Assembly: GCA_015067925.1 (NCBI GenBank)
Contig: SVLN01000001.1
Coordinates: forward strand, 1 to 64,000
Source of the DNA: Oscillospiraceae bacterium
GTDB lineage: Bacteria > Bacillota > Clostridia > Oscillospirales > Oscillospiraceae
Direction: 5' to 3'
DNA: 64,000 nucleotides
Positions 9,654 to 17,751 of this stretch are shown here, piece by piece (positions within the stretch are counted from its first letter, which is position 1; every line of letters begins with the position of its first letter). A program made the translations under genes and the position numbers. A model generated the notes under the pieces. That model worked only from the letters and a program-made list of their open reading frames with translations. It was not told where the DNA came from and did no database searches.

Positions 9654-10340
9654 ATGAGTGAACTTTATATGCTGGTCACCATTGCCAGCCGAAATATGAC
9701 CAAGAAGTTTTCGAACTTCTATGAACAGGAAAATCTTCCCATCAGTTTCATTACAGTGGGCACCGGTACGGCTTCGAGTGAAATTCTGGACTATTTCGGC
9801 CTGGACGGTTCGGAAAAAAGTGTAATTTTCCATATCATTACCGACTCCACATGGAAAGATCTCAAGCGTCAGCTCCGCCTGAAAATGAACATCGATATTC
9901 CCGGTATCGGCATTGCTTTCACCATTCCTCTGAGCAGCATCGGCGGAATGAAGGCGCTGGAATATCTGACCTGCGGACAGGAATATGCAAAAGGAGAGGA
10001 AACGACCTTGAAAGAAACCAAGTATGAACTTCTTGTAGCCATTGCCAACCAGGGTTATACCGAGCAGATCATGGACGCGGCCCGCAAGGTTCAGGCCGCC
10101 GGTGGTACTGTGATTCACGCCCGCGGTACCGGCTCTCAGATGGCGAATAAATTCCTGGGCGTTACCCTGGTTCCTGAGAAGGAAATGGTTTTTATTGTGG
10201 TGCGCTCCAGCCAAAAAAACGAAATCATGCGCGCCATTATTGATGAAGCCGGCACCCACACGCCTGCCGGTGCCATTGTGTTCTCCCTTCCGGTTACCGA
10301 TACGGCAGGCATGCGCATGATGGAAGAAATTGAAGAGTAA
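9654..10340 (+). CDS. Tandem PII-like (P-II family) signalling protein
   Basis: Two ferredoxin-like PII-type halves; second contains GGTVIHARGTG...EAGTHTPAGAIVFSLPV, first contains IPGIGIAFTIPLSSIGG; 13 bp downstream of the DUF1538 gene. Confidence 0.75.
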   Translation: MSELYMLVTIASRNMTKKFSNFYEQENLPISFITVGTGTASSEILDYFGLDGSEKSVIFHIITDSTWKDLKRQLRLKMNIDIPGIGIAFTIPLSSIGGMKALEYLTCGQEYAKGEETTLKETKYELLVAIANQGYTEQIMDAARKVQAAGGTVIHARGTGSQMANKFLGVTLVPEKEMVFIVVRSSQKNEIMRAIIDEAGTHTPAGAIVFSLPVTDTAGMRMMEEIEE

Positions 10341-10346
10341 CCCCTT

Positions 10347-10382
10347 TCAACAGGCAGTTTTATGAACTGCCTGTTGTTTTTT
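10347..10382 (+). terminator. Intrinsic terminator
   Basis: AACAGGCAGTTttatgAACTGCCTGTTGTTTTTT. Confidence 0.8.
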
Positions 10383-10392
10383 CATCTTCCTG

Positions 10393-10438
10393 TTGACATT
10401 GTAAACTCTCTAGATTATAATATGTTTACAATGTAAAC
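10393..10438 (+). promoter_or_regulatory. Promoter with overlapping BlaI-like operator dyads
   Basis: TTGACA (10393) - 17 bp - TATAAT (10416); CATTGTAAAC...GTTTACAATG and GTTTACAATGTAAAC (10424-10438) symmetric sites. Confidence 0.75.
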
Positions 10439-10455
10439 AAGAAAGGAGTTTTCGG

Positions 10456-10842
10456 ATGTCATCGACCATTAATCTCACCCCCACTGAATGGCAGCTGATG
10501 GAATGTCTTTGGGCCAAAAGCCCGTGCACAGGCAGAGAAGCAACGGAGTATTTGGCGAAACATGTAGGCTGGAGCCGCTCTACGACCCTTACCATGCTGC
10601 GCCGCATGACCGAAAAGGGGTTGATCCTCTGCGAGGATCTGGACGGCGTGAAGGCCTACTCCCCTCTCATTCGTCACGATGACGCCATTCTGCATGAGAC
10701 AGAAGATTTTCTTTCTCGGGTTTATCACGGCTCTGTCAGCATGATGATGAGCGCCATTACGCAAAAGCAGGATTTCAGCCAGGAGGAAATCGACGAGCTG
10801 TATGCCATCCTGCGCCGGGCGGAGGAAAAGCACCATGATTGA
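10456..10842 (+). CDS. BlaI/MecI/CopY family transcriptional repressor
   Basis: LTPTEWQLMECLWAKSPCTGREATEYLAKHVGWSRSTTLTMLRRMTEKGLI winged-helix. Confidence 0.92.
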   Translation: MSSTINLTPTEWQLMECLWAKSPCTGREATEYLAKHVGWSRSTTLTMLRRMTEKGLILCEDLDGVKAYSPLIRHDDAILHETEDFLSRVYHGSVSMMMSAITQKQDFSQEEIDELYAILRRAEEKHHD

Positions 10843-12268
10843 ATGGATTCTCTCCTCCTCTGTTCTGATTCTCGTTGTGATCGCGCTTCGCTTTATTCTC
10901 AGGGGCAAAATCAGCCTGCGGCTGCAGTATGCGCTGTGGGCAATCGTCCTTTTACGCCTCGCTCTGCCCATGAGTCTTGTCGGTGCTGACTTCAGTCTGA
11001 TGCAGGCAGTAACAGAAACAGAAATCTACGAAACGATTGACCATACCATGCACACGACGCAAGTTCATTCCCATACGGTTCGTGACACAGAATTGGGGTA
11101 TTACCAAGCCGAAGCAGGTTACGAAGGCACAATCTACAAAACACACGGTTACAGTGTTGAGAGCGGTAACAGTCACCTGCACACCTATTTCTTCCGGGAT
11201 TCCCTGGACGTTGTTTTGGGGCGGTGGCTCAAAACAATTTGGCTTCTTGGCGCTGCCTGTATGGCCTTGTATTTGCTTGGCAGCAATCTGTTCTTTGGGT
11301 GGAAGCTGCGAAGAACCCGCATCTTATTTGATTACTCTTTTTCTCTTCCACTCTATATTTCTACCCACGTGCAGACGCCCTGCATGTACGGTCTGTTACG
11401 CCCAGCCATATACCTGACAGAGGAAATTGCCGAAGATCCCGCCGCATTGCGGCACGTGCTTGCCCATGAAGTGACCCATTACCACCACAAAGATCATATC
11501 TGGTCCGCGCTTCGCTGTGCGGCTCTGGCGCTGCACTGGTACAATCCTCTGGTCTGGTGGGCAGCAATTCTCAGCCGCCGAGATGCAGAGCTGGCCTGTG
11601 ACGAGGGCGCGATCCGCCGTCTGGGCGAAGAAGAGCGAGTTTCTTATGGCAGCACTCTCATCGGCCTGAGCTGCACGAACAAACGGGCCGAGGGCGTTCT
11701 TTTGACCGCCACCACGATGACGGGCAGCAAAAGAAGCCTGAAAGAGCGCATTGTGCTCATTGCCAAGAAGCCGAAAACGGCAGCGATCACCTTCATTTTT
11801 GTGCTGGCAACCATCCTGGTCACATCGGCTTGGACTTTCACCGGTACAGAAAGTGGCGACAGTCTTTTTCATCGCTACCCTTCTTTCTCCGAATGGGTTG
11901 ATACTCTGACGGTTGAGGAGATTCAAAGGGCAGACGCAGCCAGTAACTACGGGGTATATCGCATCAATTACACGCTCTCGCAAAATGATTATGAGGAGCT
12001 CGTTCGTATTTTCAAATCCTTGGATGAAAATGATTTCTCCCGCGAGAAGGCCGGGTCATTTGGTATCGATAACTGTCGCCTTGCTTTGTATCGGCAGGAT
12101 AAGCGCTGGCTGTTCGAGTGCCTGGACGACGGCACCGTAGGACTGATGTTCAATGACTCAGAAACCGGCAGGTATTTTGGCAGTGAGGGCCGGCATCTGA
12201 TCATTTTCAGTGAAGAACTTTGGAACTACATCACAGACCTTGTCGCTGAAAAAGGGTCGAGATATTAG
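10835..12268 (+). CDS. M56-family (BlaR1-like) membrane metallopeptidase
   Basis: ATGATTGA overlap with BlaI gene; HVLAHEVTHYHHKDHIWS (HExxH), DAELACDEGAIRRLGEEERVSYGSTLI. Confidence 0.9.
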   Translation: MIEWILSSSVLILVVIALRFILRGKISLRLQYALWAIVLLRLALPMSLVGADFSLMQAVTETEIYETIDHTMHTTQVHSHTVRDTELGYYQAEAGYEGTIYKTHGYSVESGNSHLHTYFFRDSLDVVLGRWLKTIWLLGAACMALYLLGSNLFFGWKLRRTRILFDYSFSLPLYISTHVQTPCMYGLLRPAIYLTEEIAEDPAALRHVLAHEVTHYHHKDHIWSALRCAALALHWYNPLVWWAAILSRRDAELACDEGAIRRLGEEERVSYGSTLIGLSCTNKRAEGVLLTATTMTGSKRSLKERIVLIAKKPKTAAITFIFVLATILVTSAWTFTGTESGDSLFHRYPSFSEWVDTLTVEEIQRADAASNYGVYRINYTLSQNDYEELVRIFKSLDENDFSREKAGSFGIDNCRLALYRQDKRWLFECLDDGTVGLMFNDSETGRYFGSEGRHLIIFSEELWNYITDLVAEKGSRY

Positions 12269-12300
12269 TTTCCAAATTTCTACAACTATGCTATAATAAA

Positions 12301-12331
12301 GTCGCAGCTGTGTTCAGCTGCGGCTTTTTAT
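12301..12331 (+). terminator. Terminator-like hairpin just downstream of a TATAAT box
   Basis: CGCAGCTGtgttCAGCTGCGGCTTTTTA. Confidence 0.6.
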
Positions 12332-12346
12332 ATGCGAGGTGTTACC

Positions 12347-13252
12347 ATGCAAGAACTTTCCCAGACTATTTTCGATTCCTACCAGGTGCGCAAAACCCGG
12401 GCGCAAAAGACGGCGTTTATTGAGCTTTTACAAAAAGAACTGCCCGAACACAAGATCACCGTGGAAGAAAGCGGCACGTTTAAGAGCCGCAATATCATTA
12501 TTGGCGATGTTGCCAACGCTGAGTACATTCTCACCGCCCATTACGACACCCAACCGGTGATGCCCTTCCCCAATTTTATTGCGCCCAAGAACACGCCGGT
12601 ATATTTTCTCTATGCGATTCTGATCGCCATGCCCGTTGCCATTTTGGCCGGCGGCCTGGCAGGCCTGATCCGCGCGGCGACCGATTCCCCCGCCCTGGCC
12701 TTTGCCGTTTGCTATCCCCTGCTGATTGCCTATCTTGCAATGATGATGGTGGGCAAGGCCAATAAGCACACTGCAAACGACAACACCTCCGGTGTCATCA
12801 CCCTCATTGAGGCGCTGCATGACGAGACAATTCGCAGCAAGTGCGCCTTTGTTCTCTTTGACCACGAGGAGCTGGGCCTTGTAGGCTCCAAACAGTTCTC
12901 CAAGAAGCACAAGTCGGAGCTGGAGGGCAAACTGCTCTTAAACTTTGACTGCGTCGGCCTGGGTGATTATTTCATGCTGGTGCAAAATAAAAAAGCAAAG
13001 CCCATCTTCCAGGATCAGCTGAAAGCCGCTTTCCTGCCCGAAGAAGGCAAGCAGGTGCTCTTTGAATGTGCCTGCAACACCCGCTATCCTTCCGATCAGA
13101 AGAACTTCAAGCTTGGCGTCGGCGTGGCTTGTTTCAAGAAAATGCGCGTGATTGGCTACTACATGGATAAAATCCACACCAAGCACGATACCGTTCTGCA
13201 GGAAGAGAATGTTTCTTTCCTGGTCAGATCACTGCACCGGCTTTGCGAATGA
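12347..13252 (+). CDS. M28-family metallopeptidase
   Basis: YILTAHYDTQPVMPFPNF...KHTANDNTSGVITLIEAL...FDHEELGLVGSKQF. Confidence 0.88.
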   Translation: MQELSQTIFDSYQVRKTRAQKTAFIELLQKELPEHKITVEESGTFKSRNIIIGDVANAEYILTAHYDTQPVMPFPNFIAPKNTPVYFLYAILIAMPVAILAGGLAGLIRAATDSPALAFAVCYPLLIAYLAMMMVGKANKHTANDNTSGVITLIEALHDETIRSKCAFVLFDHEELGLVGSKQFSKKHKSELEGKLLLNFDCVGLGDYFMLVQNKKAKPIFQDQLKAAFLPEEGKQVLFECACNTRYPSDQKNFKLGVGVACFKKMRVIGYYMDKIHTKHDTVLQEENVSFLVRSLHRLCE

Positions 13253-13254
13253 AC

Positions 13255-13290
13255 AAAAACGCCATCTTTCGAATGAAAGATGGCGTTTTA
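13255..13290. terminator. Bidirectional terminator (M28 gene / tRNA-Arg)
   Basis: AAAAACGCCATCTTTcgaatgAAAGATGGCGTTTTA. Confidence 0.8.
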
Positions 13291-13367
13291 TGGCACCCCC
13301 GGCGCGACTCGAACGCACTACATTCCGCTTAGGAGGCGGACCCTCTATCCTGGTGAGGTACGGGGGC
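13291..13367 (-). tRNA. tRNA-Arg(CCT), CCA encoded
   Basis: Minus strand GCCCCCGTACCTCACCAGGATAGAGGGTCCGCCTCCTAAGCGGAATGTAGTGCGTTCGAGTCGCGCCGGGGGTGCCA; 7-bp acceptor, D, anticodon (TCCGC/GCGGA) and T stems pair. Confidence 0.9.
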
Positions 13368-13383
13368 AAATTTCAACAGTGCT

Positions 13384-13412
13384 ATCTTACAAAAACAAAT
13401 TCCTCCTGTCAA
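13384..13412 (-). promoter_or_regulatory. Promoter for tRNA-Arg
   Basis: TTGACA-17 bp-TAAGAT on minus strand. Confidence 0.65.
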
Positions 13413-13478
13413 TCATTCGGCAAAGATTTTAAGGATTGTGCATATAATGATCTATAGTGCGTTTACAGGAGGGATCAC

Positions 13479-13574
13479 ATGCATAAAAACACCATGCCGA
13501 AGGAGCCTGAGGCACCGGAAGATCTGGATGAATGGATCTTCCAGGACCAGGAGTATCGGGTCAGTGAGCGATAA
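13479..13574 (+). CDS. Small acidic protein, 31 aa
   Basis: AGGAGG SD 8 bp before ATG; MHKNTMPKEPEAPEDLDEWIFQDQEYRVSER*; TATAAT upstream (13443) and terminator GGCGGCcaaaaGCCGCCTTTTT downstream; absent from the supplied ORF track because of length. Confidence 0.65.
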   Translation: MHKNTMPKEPEAPEDLDEWIFQDQEYRVSER

Positions 13575-13601
13575 GGCGGCCAAAAGCCGCCTTTTTGGCT
13601 C
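13573..13601 (+). terminator. Intrinsic terminator
   Basis: AAGGCGGCcaaaaGCCGCCTTTTTGG. Confidence 0.8.
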
Positions 13602-13663
13602 TTTACATATAGGAAAAAATCCGCTATAATCTATTGGACTAATTGAGAAAGTGGTTTTATTTC

Positions 13664-14785
13664 ATGTTAGAATTTGCTGAATATAAAGTTAAACTCAACG
13701 ACCTGAAGCCCGCCCTGGCCGAGCTGGCTGACAACCTCGGCATCGATTCCGCTAAGGACGAGCTGGAACGTCTGCACGCCCAGGCTGCCGCTGATGGCTT
13801 CTGGGACGATCTGGAGCGCAGCCGCACCGTTCTGCAGCGCACCAAGCAGCTGGAGAACAAGGTCGAATCTTATGAAAAAATGTGTGCCGATTGGGACGAT
13901 CTGTTCACCATCTGTGAAATGGCCATCGAGGAAAACGACGACTCTATGCTCGAAGATGTGGGCGTTGGCATTACCGATCTGGCTGAGCGCATGGAAAGCG
14001 CCAAGATGGAGACCCTGCTCTCCGGCGAATATGATCGCAACAACGCCCTTGTGAGCTTCCACGCGGGCGCTGGCGGCACGGAAGCCCAGGACTGGTGCGA
14101 GATGCTCTACCGCATGTACACTCGCTGGACCGAGCGTCACGGCTTTAAGTATACCATTCTGGACTACCAGGATGGTGACGAAGCCGGTCTGAAGTCCGCT
14201 GACATCCAGATCGAGGGCGAGAATGCCTATGGTCTTCTGAAGAGCGAGCACGGCGTGCACCGCCTGGTCCGTGTCTCCCCCTTCGACTCCTCGGGCCGCC
14301 GTCACACCAGCTTCTCCGCAATTGAAGTCATTCCCGAAATTGATGACAGCGTGGAAGTTGAAATTCGTCCGGAAGATATTGAAATGCAGGTTTACCGCTC
14401 CTCCGGTGCCGGCGGCCAGCACATCAACAAGACTTCCTCTGCTGTCCGAATCATCCACAAACCCACCGGCATCGTTGTTGCCTCCCAGCAGGAGCGCAGC
14501 CAGTTCCAGAACAAAGAATGGTGCTTGAAGATGCTGCGTTCCAAGCTCGTTGAGATCAAAGAGCGCGAGCAGTACGACAAGATCTCCGATATCAAGGGCG
14601 TTCAGCAGAAGATTGAATGGGGCAGCCAGATCCGCTCCTATGTCTTCATGCCCTACACCTTGGCCAAGGACACCCGCACCGGCTTTGAGAGTTCCAACAT
14701 CAACGCGGTCATGGATGGCGAGATTGACGGCTTCATCAACGCTTATCTCACCCAGCTGGCCAACGGAGAGAAAAATAAGGCTTGA
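13664..14785 (+). CDS. prfB: Peptide chain release factor 2
   Basis: SSGAGGQHINKTSSAVRI GGQ motif; N-terminus FAEYKVKLNDLKPALAELADNLGID; continuous frame. Confidence 0.95.
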   Translation: MLEFAEYKVKLNDLKPALAELADNLGIDSAKDELERLHAQAAADGFWDDLERSRTVLQRTKQLENKVESYEKMCADWDDLFTICEMAIEENDDSMLEDVGVGITDLAERMESAKMETLLSGEYDRNNALVSFHAGAGGTEAQDWCEMLYRMYTRWTERHGFKYTILDYQDGDEAGLKSADIQIEGENAYGLLKSEHGVHRLVRVSPFDSSGRRHTSFSAIEVIPEIDDSVEVEIRPEDIEMQVYRSSGAGGQHINKTSSAVRIIHKPTGIVVASQQERSQFQNKEWCLKMLRSKLVEIKEREQYDKISDIKGVQQKIEWGSQIRSYVFMPYTLAKDTRTGFESSNINAVMDGEIDGFINAYLTQLANGEKNKA

Positions 14786-14901
14786 AATTATAAGAAAGCT
14801 GTGCTAATATAGCATGGTTATGAGTATTTTGCCAATTATGGCTTGATTTGGCCCGCCGCCGGCCGGAAACGCGGCAGCGCTAATGCGTTACGGAGGATAT
14901 T

Positions 14902-15138
14902 ATGCAAGCTCTTACTGTTATTCTGACCATCGTCGAAGTCATCGCTTCCCTGTTCCTGATTGCCGTCGTTCTGCTGCAGTCCGGCAAGTCCGCTGGCTTG
15001 TCCGGTGCCATCGCCGGCGCTGCTGACGCTTTCATGAGCAAGGCCAAGTCCAAGACCCTGGACGCCACTCTGGCTCGTATGACCAAGTGGGTTGCTCTGG
15101 TCTTCGTCGTTCTGGCTTTCATTTTGAACCTTCTGTAA
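14902..15138 (+). CDS. secG: Preprotein translocase subunit SecG
   Basis: 78 aa, two TM helices, VLLQSGKSAGLSGAIAGAADAFMSKAKSKTLDATLARMTKW. Confidence 0.93.
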   Translation: MQALTVILTIVEVIASLFLIAVVLLQSGKSAGLSGAIAGAADAFMSKAKSKTLDATLARMTKWVALVFVVLAFILNLL

Positions 15139-15151
15139 GACTTCATTTTTG

Positions 15152-15184
15152 CAGTCCTGAGGATTTCCTCAGGACTGCTTTTTT
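15152..15184. terminator. Terminator (secG / spoIID-like)
   Basis: GCAGTCCTGAGGAtttCCTCAGGACTGCTTTTTTA. Confidence 0.85.
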
Positions 15185-16116
15185 ATTTGTGTTCCGTTGT
15201 AATAATATGACAGAATCTTGCGGTAGTCCGCGCCGCCCTCGGCCATGGCCTGGGCCCCGTACTGACTCATTCCCACTCTGTGGCCAAATCCCAAACAATG
15301 AATGCGAACAGACAATTCGTTTTCCGTAATCTCAAAATTCGTGGACTGCAAAGAAAACAAGCTGCGCAGCTGCACACCGGTGAACACAACACCTCCAATT
15401 TCGATGGCCTTCACGCCGCCGCCTGCAGTCAAAATTGGCTCACCGATCTGTAAGTCCGCCCTAATTTCAGGTGCAGCTTTCTGCAGCGTTTGTAAGAACA
15501 TCTTCCGTGGGATCGTAACTGTTTGCTCAAATCGCGGAGCCTCTTCCTCACCTAAGGACACAACTGGCTGCAGATATGCTACCTCATTTCCCCAAACATC
15601 TGCCGCTGCCTCCGTCATTCCGCCAGAGCAGGAAAAATACACCGCTTCTATCAGTTCTTCTCCATATACCAGAACTTCTCCATCCGTTTGCTCCACAGCA
15701 TCAATCACATGTTGCGCAACAGGCTGCATCTGCACAAAGGCCTGGCAGCAGTTCGGATCATCACAGAGCTCCACGCCGGCATTCACCTTTTTCAGCGCAA
15801 CAGTTCTTGCTGCAACCGCCTGCGCTTTCATAGCTTCCAGTGAGAACGTTGCGGGCAGTTCCCCCTGTAGAACACCGATCAGATAATGCTTTAGGGAGAT
15901 ATTCTGCACTTTTCCGTCAATTTTAACGGAAAGCACCTTCCGCTCATCAAACCCTTCCTGCCATTCTTCATCAGTGTTCTGCTGTTCCGGAACCTCGTAA
16001 GGATGAATCGACGCCGGAAGTGCCACCGACCTTTTTTCGCTGCATCCCGACAGATTCTGTAACAAGAATGCAAGCATAATTAAAAAACTTGCAAATTTTA
16101 TGATTTTGAGTTTCAT
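15169..16116 (-). CDS. spoIID: SpoIID/LytB-domain sporulation protein (lipoprotein-like N-terminus)
   Basis: LKHYLIGVLQGELPATFSLEAMKAQAVAARTVALKK...YFSCSGGMTEAAADVWG...GFGHRVGMSQYGAQAMAEGGADYRKILSYYYNGTQI. Confidence 0.88.
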   Translation of the reverse strand: MKLKIIKFASFLIMLAFLLQNLSGCSEKRSVALPASIHPYEVPEQQNTDEEWQEGFDERKVLSVKIDGKVQNISLKHYLIGVLQGELPATFSLEAMKAQAVAARTVALKKVNAGVELCDDPNCCQAFVQMQPVAQHVIDAVEQTDGEVLVYGEELIEAVYFSCSGGMTEAAADVWGNEVAYLQPVVSLGEEEAPRFEQTVTIPRKMFLQTLQKAAPEIRADLQIGEPILTAGGGVKAIEIGGVVFTGVQLRSLFSLQSTNFEITENELSVRIHCLGFGHRVGMSQYGAQAMAEGGADYRKILSYYYNGTQIKKQS

Positions 16117-16238
16117 GTTACACCTTCAAGCTGTACAAAATATCCCGAATTTTTCACGGGATTTCATCATATTATTCCGTTGACTCTGCATTATGTTCGT
16201 GCTATAATTCCTTTAAAATCCTGCCGGGAGGCGCTACC

Positions 16239-17612
16239 ATGCAAGAAACTACTCACGCAAGCGCAAACGCAACTAATTTCATACATAAACTCTCCGAGGA
16301 TTACAGCAGTGTCTATGCGTTGATTCAGGATCCGCGCGAAAATGACCGCGTCAAGCGTGGTCTGCGCAATTCTGACGGCAGCGGCGTTATGGTCGGCTAC
16401 ACCCAGATCGGCAATGTCACCGGCTACGCCATCATTGACGGCGAAAAGGCTGCCATGGACGGTCGTCTGACCTATCGCGGTTATGACGTGACCCAGCTGA
16501 TCTCCGGTTTTACCCGCGACGGCCGCTTCGGTTTTGAGGAGATTGCCTACCTCCTTCTTTTGGGCAAGCTGCCCACGGCTTCCGAGCTGGAAGAGTTCCG
16601 CGAGACGCTCTATGAGTTTATGGAGCTTCCCAGTAACTTCACCGAGGACATGATCATCAAGCATCCCAGCCATGATGTCATGAACAAGTTGAGCCGCAGC
16701 GTGCTGGCCCTGTATTCTTCCGATCCGGATCCTGATTCCATCGCTTTGGAAAACATGCTGCGTCAGTCCTTTGAGCTCATTGCCCGGTTCCCGATTATTG
16801 TAGCCAACGCCTATTCCGTTAAGCGCCACTACTTTGATCACGAAAGCCTGTACCTGCATCGTCCGGTGCACGGCTACAGCCTGGCAGAGAATTTCCTGCA
16901 TCTGCTGCGTGAAGATTCCAAATTTACCGAGGAAGAAGCAAGGCTTCTGGATATGTGTCTGGTTCTGCACGCCGAACATGGCGGCGGTAATAACTCCACT
17001 TTCTCCTGCCGCGTGCTCTCCTCTTCCGGCACGGATACCTATTCCGCCATCGGAGCAGCCATTGGTTCTCTGAAGGGGCCCAAGCACGGCGGCGCCAACG
17101 CTGCGGTCATGCGTCAGTTTGAAGAGATCAAAGCAAATGTTAAGGATTGGACAGACGATGAGGAAATCGCCAACTATCTGCGTCGCATTCTGCGTCGGGA
17201 AGCCGGCGACGGCACCGGCCTGATTTACGGCATGGGTCATGCCATCTACACAAAATCCGATCCCCGTGCCATTGTGCTGAAAAACTCTGCCCGTTCCCTG
17301 GCAAAAACCACCGGTTTCCTGGACGAACTGCATTTGATGGAAGCCATTGAGCGTCTGAGCCCCAACCTGTTTACCGAAGTCACGGGCAAATATAAGCCCC
17401 TGTGCGCCAATGTGGATATGTACTCAGGCCTTGTCTATCAGATGTTGGGCATTCCTCAGGAGCTTTACACCCCAATCTTTGCCATTGCTCGTATCACTGG
17501 TTGGTGCGCCCATCGCATCGAAGAAGTCATGACCGGCGGAAGAATCATCCGTCCTGCCTACCGCGCCATCATGCCCACCCAGCGTTATCTTGATCTGGCA
17601 GAGCGTGAATAA
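16239..17612 (+). CDS. Citrate synthase
   Basis: LTYRGYDVTQLI...EHGGGNNSTFSCRVLSSSGTDTYSAIGAAIGSLKGPKHGGANAAV...GMGHAIYTKSDPRA. Confidence 0.93.
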   Translation: MQETTHASANATNFIHKLSEDYSSVYALIQDPRENDRVKRGLRNSDGSGVMVGYTQIGNVTGYAIIDGEKAAMDGRLTYRGYDVTQLISGFTRDGRFGFEEIAYLLLLGKLPTASELEEFRETLYEFMELPSNFTEDMIIKHPSHDVMNKLSRSVLALYSSDPDPDSIALENMLRQSFELIARFPIIVANAYSVKRHYFDHESLYLHRPVHGYSLAENFLHLLREDSKFTEEEARLLDMCLVLHAEHGGGNNSTFSCRVLSSSGTDTYSAIGAAIGSLKGPKHGGANAAVMRQFEEIKANVKDWTDDEEIANYLRRILRREAGDGTGLIYGMGHAIYTKSDPRAIVLKNSARSLAKTTGFLDELHLMEAIERLSPNLFTEVTGKYKPLCANVDMYSGLVYQMLGIPQELYTPIFAIARITGWCAHRIEEVMTGGRIIRPAYRAIMPTQRYLDLAERE

Positions 17613-17622
17613 TAATGCTTCA

Positions 17623-17657
17623 AAAAATCCCGATGATCTTCATCGGGGTTTTTTTAT
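17623..17657 (+). terminator. Intrinsic terminator
   Basis: AATCCCGATGAtcTTCATCGGGGTTTTTTT. Confidence 0.8.
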
Positions 17658-17691
17658 CGCTTCTCCCGATATCGACAAATACCGAGTTTGC

Positions 17692-17720
17692 TTGACAGCT
17701 TTTGTACCTTTTTATATAAT
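17692..17720 (+). promoter_or_regulatory. Full-consensus sigma-A type promoter
   Basis: TTGACA - 17 bp - TATAAT. Confidence 0.8.
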
Positions 17721-17751
17721 AGTCAGGATCTTATAGAATTGGAGCCGTACC

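Noticed and set aside
13291-13367. tRNA-Arg(CCT) as an active integration attachment site
   Set aside because: No integrase or duplicated tRNA 3' end seen next to it; flanks are the M28 gene, the small ORF and prfB.
16191-17333. 380-aa minus-strand ORF opposite citrate synthase
   Set aside because: Antisense shadow of the citrate synthase gene.
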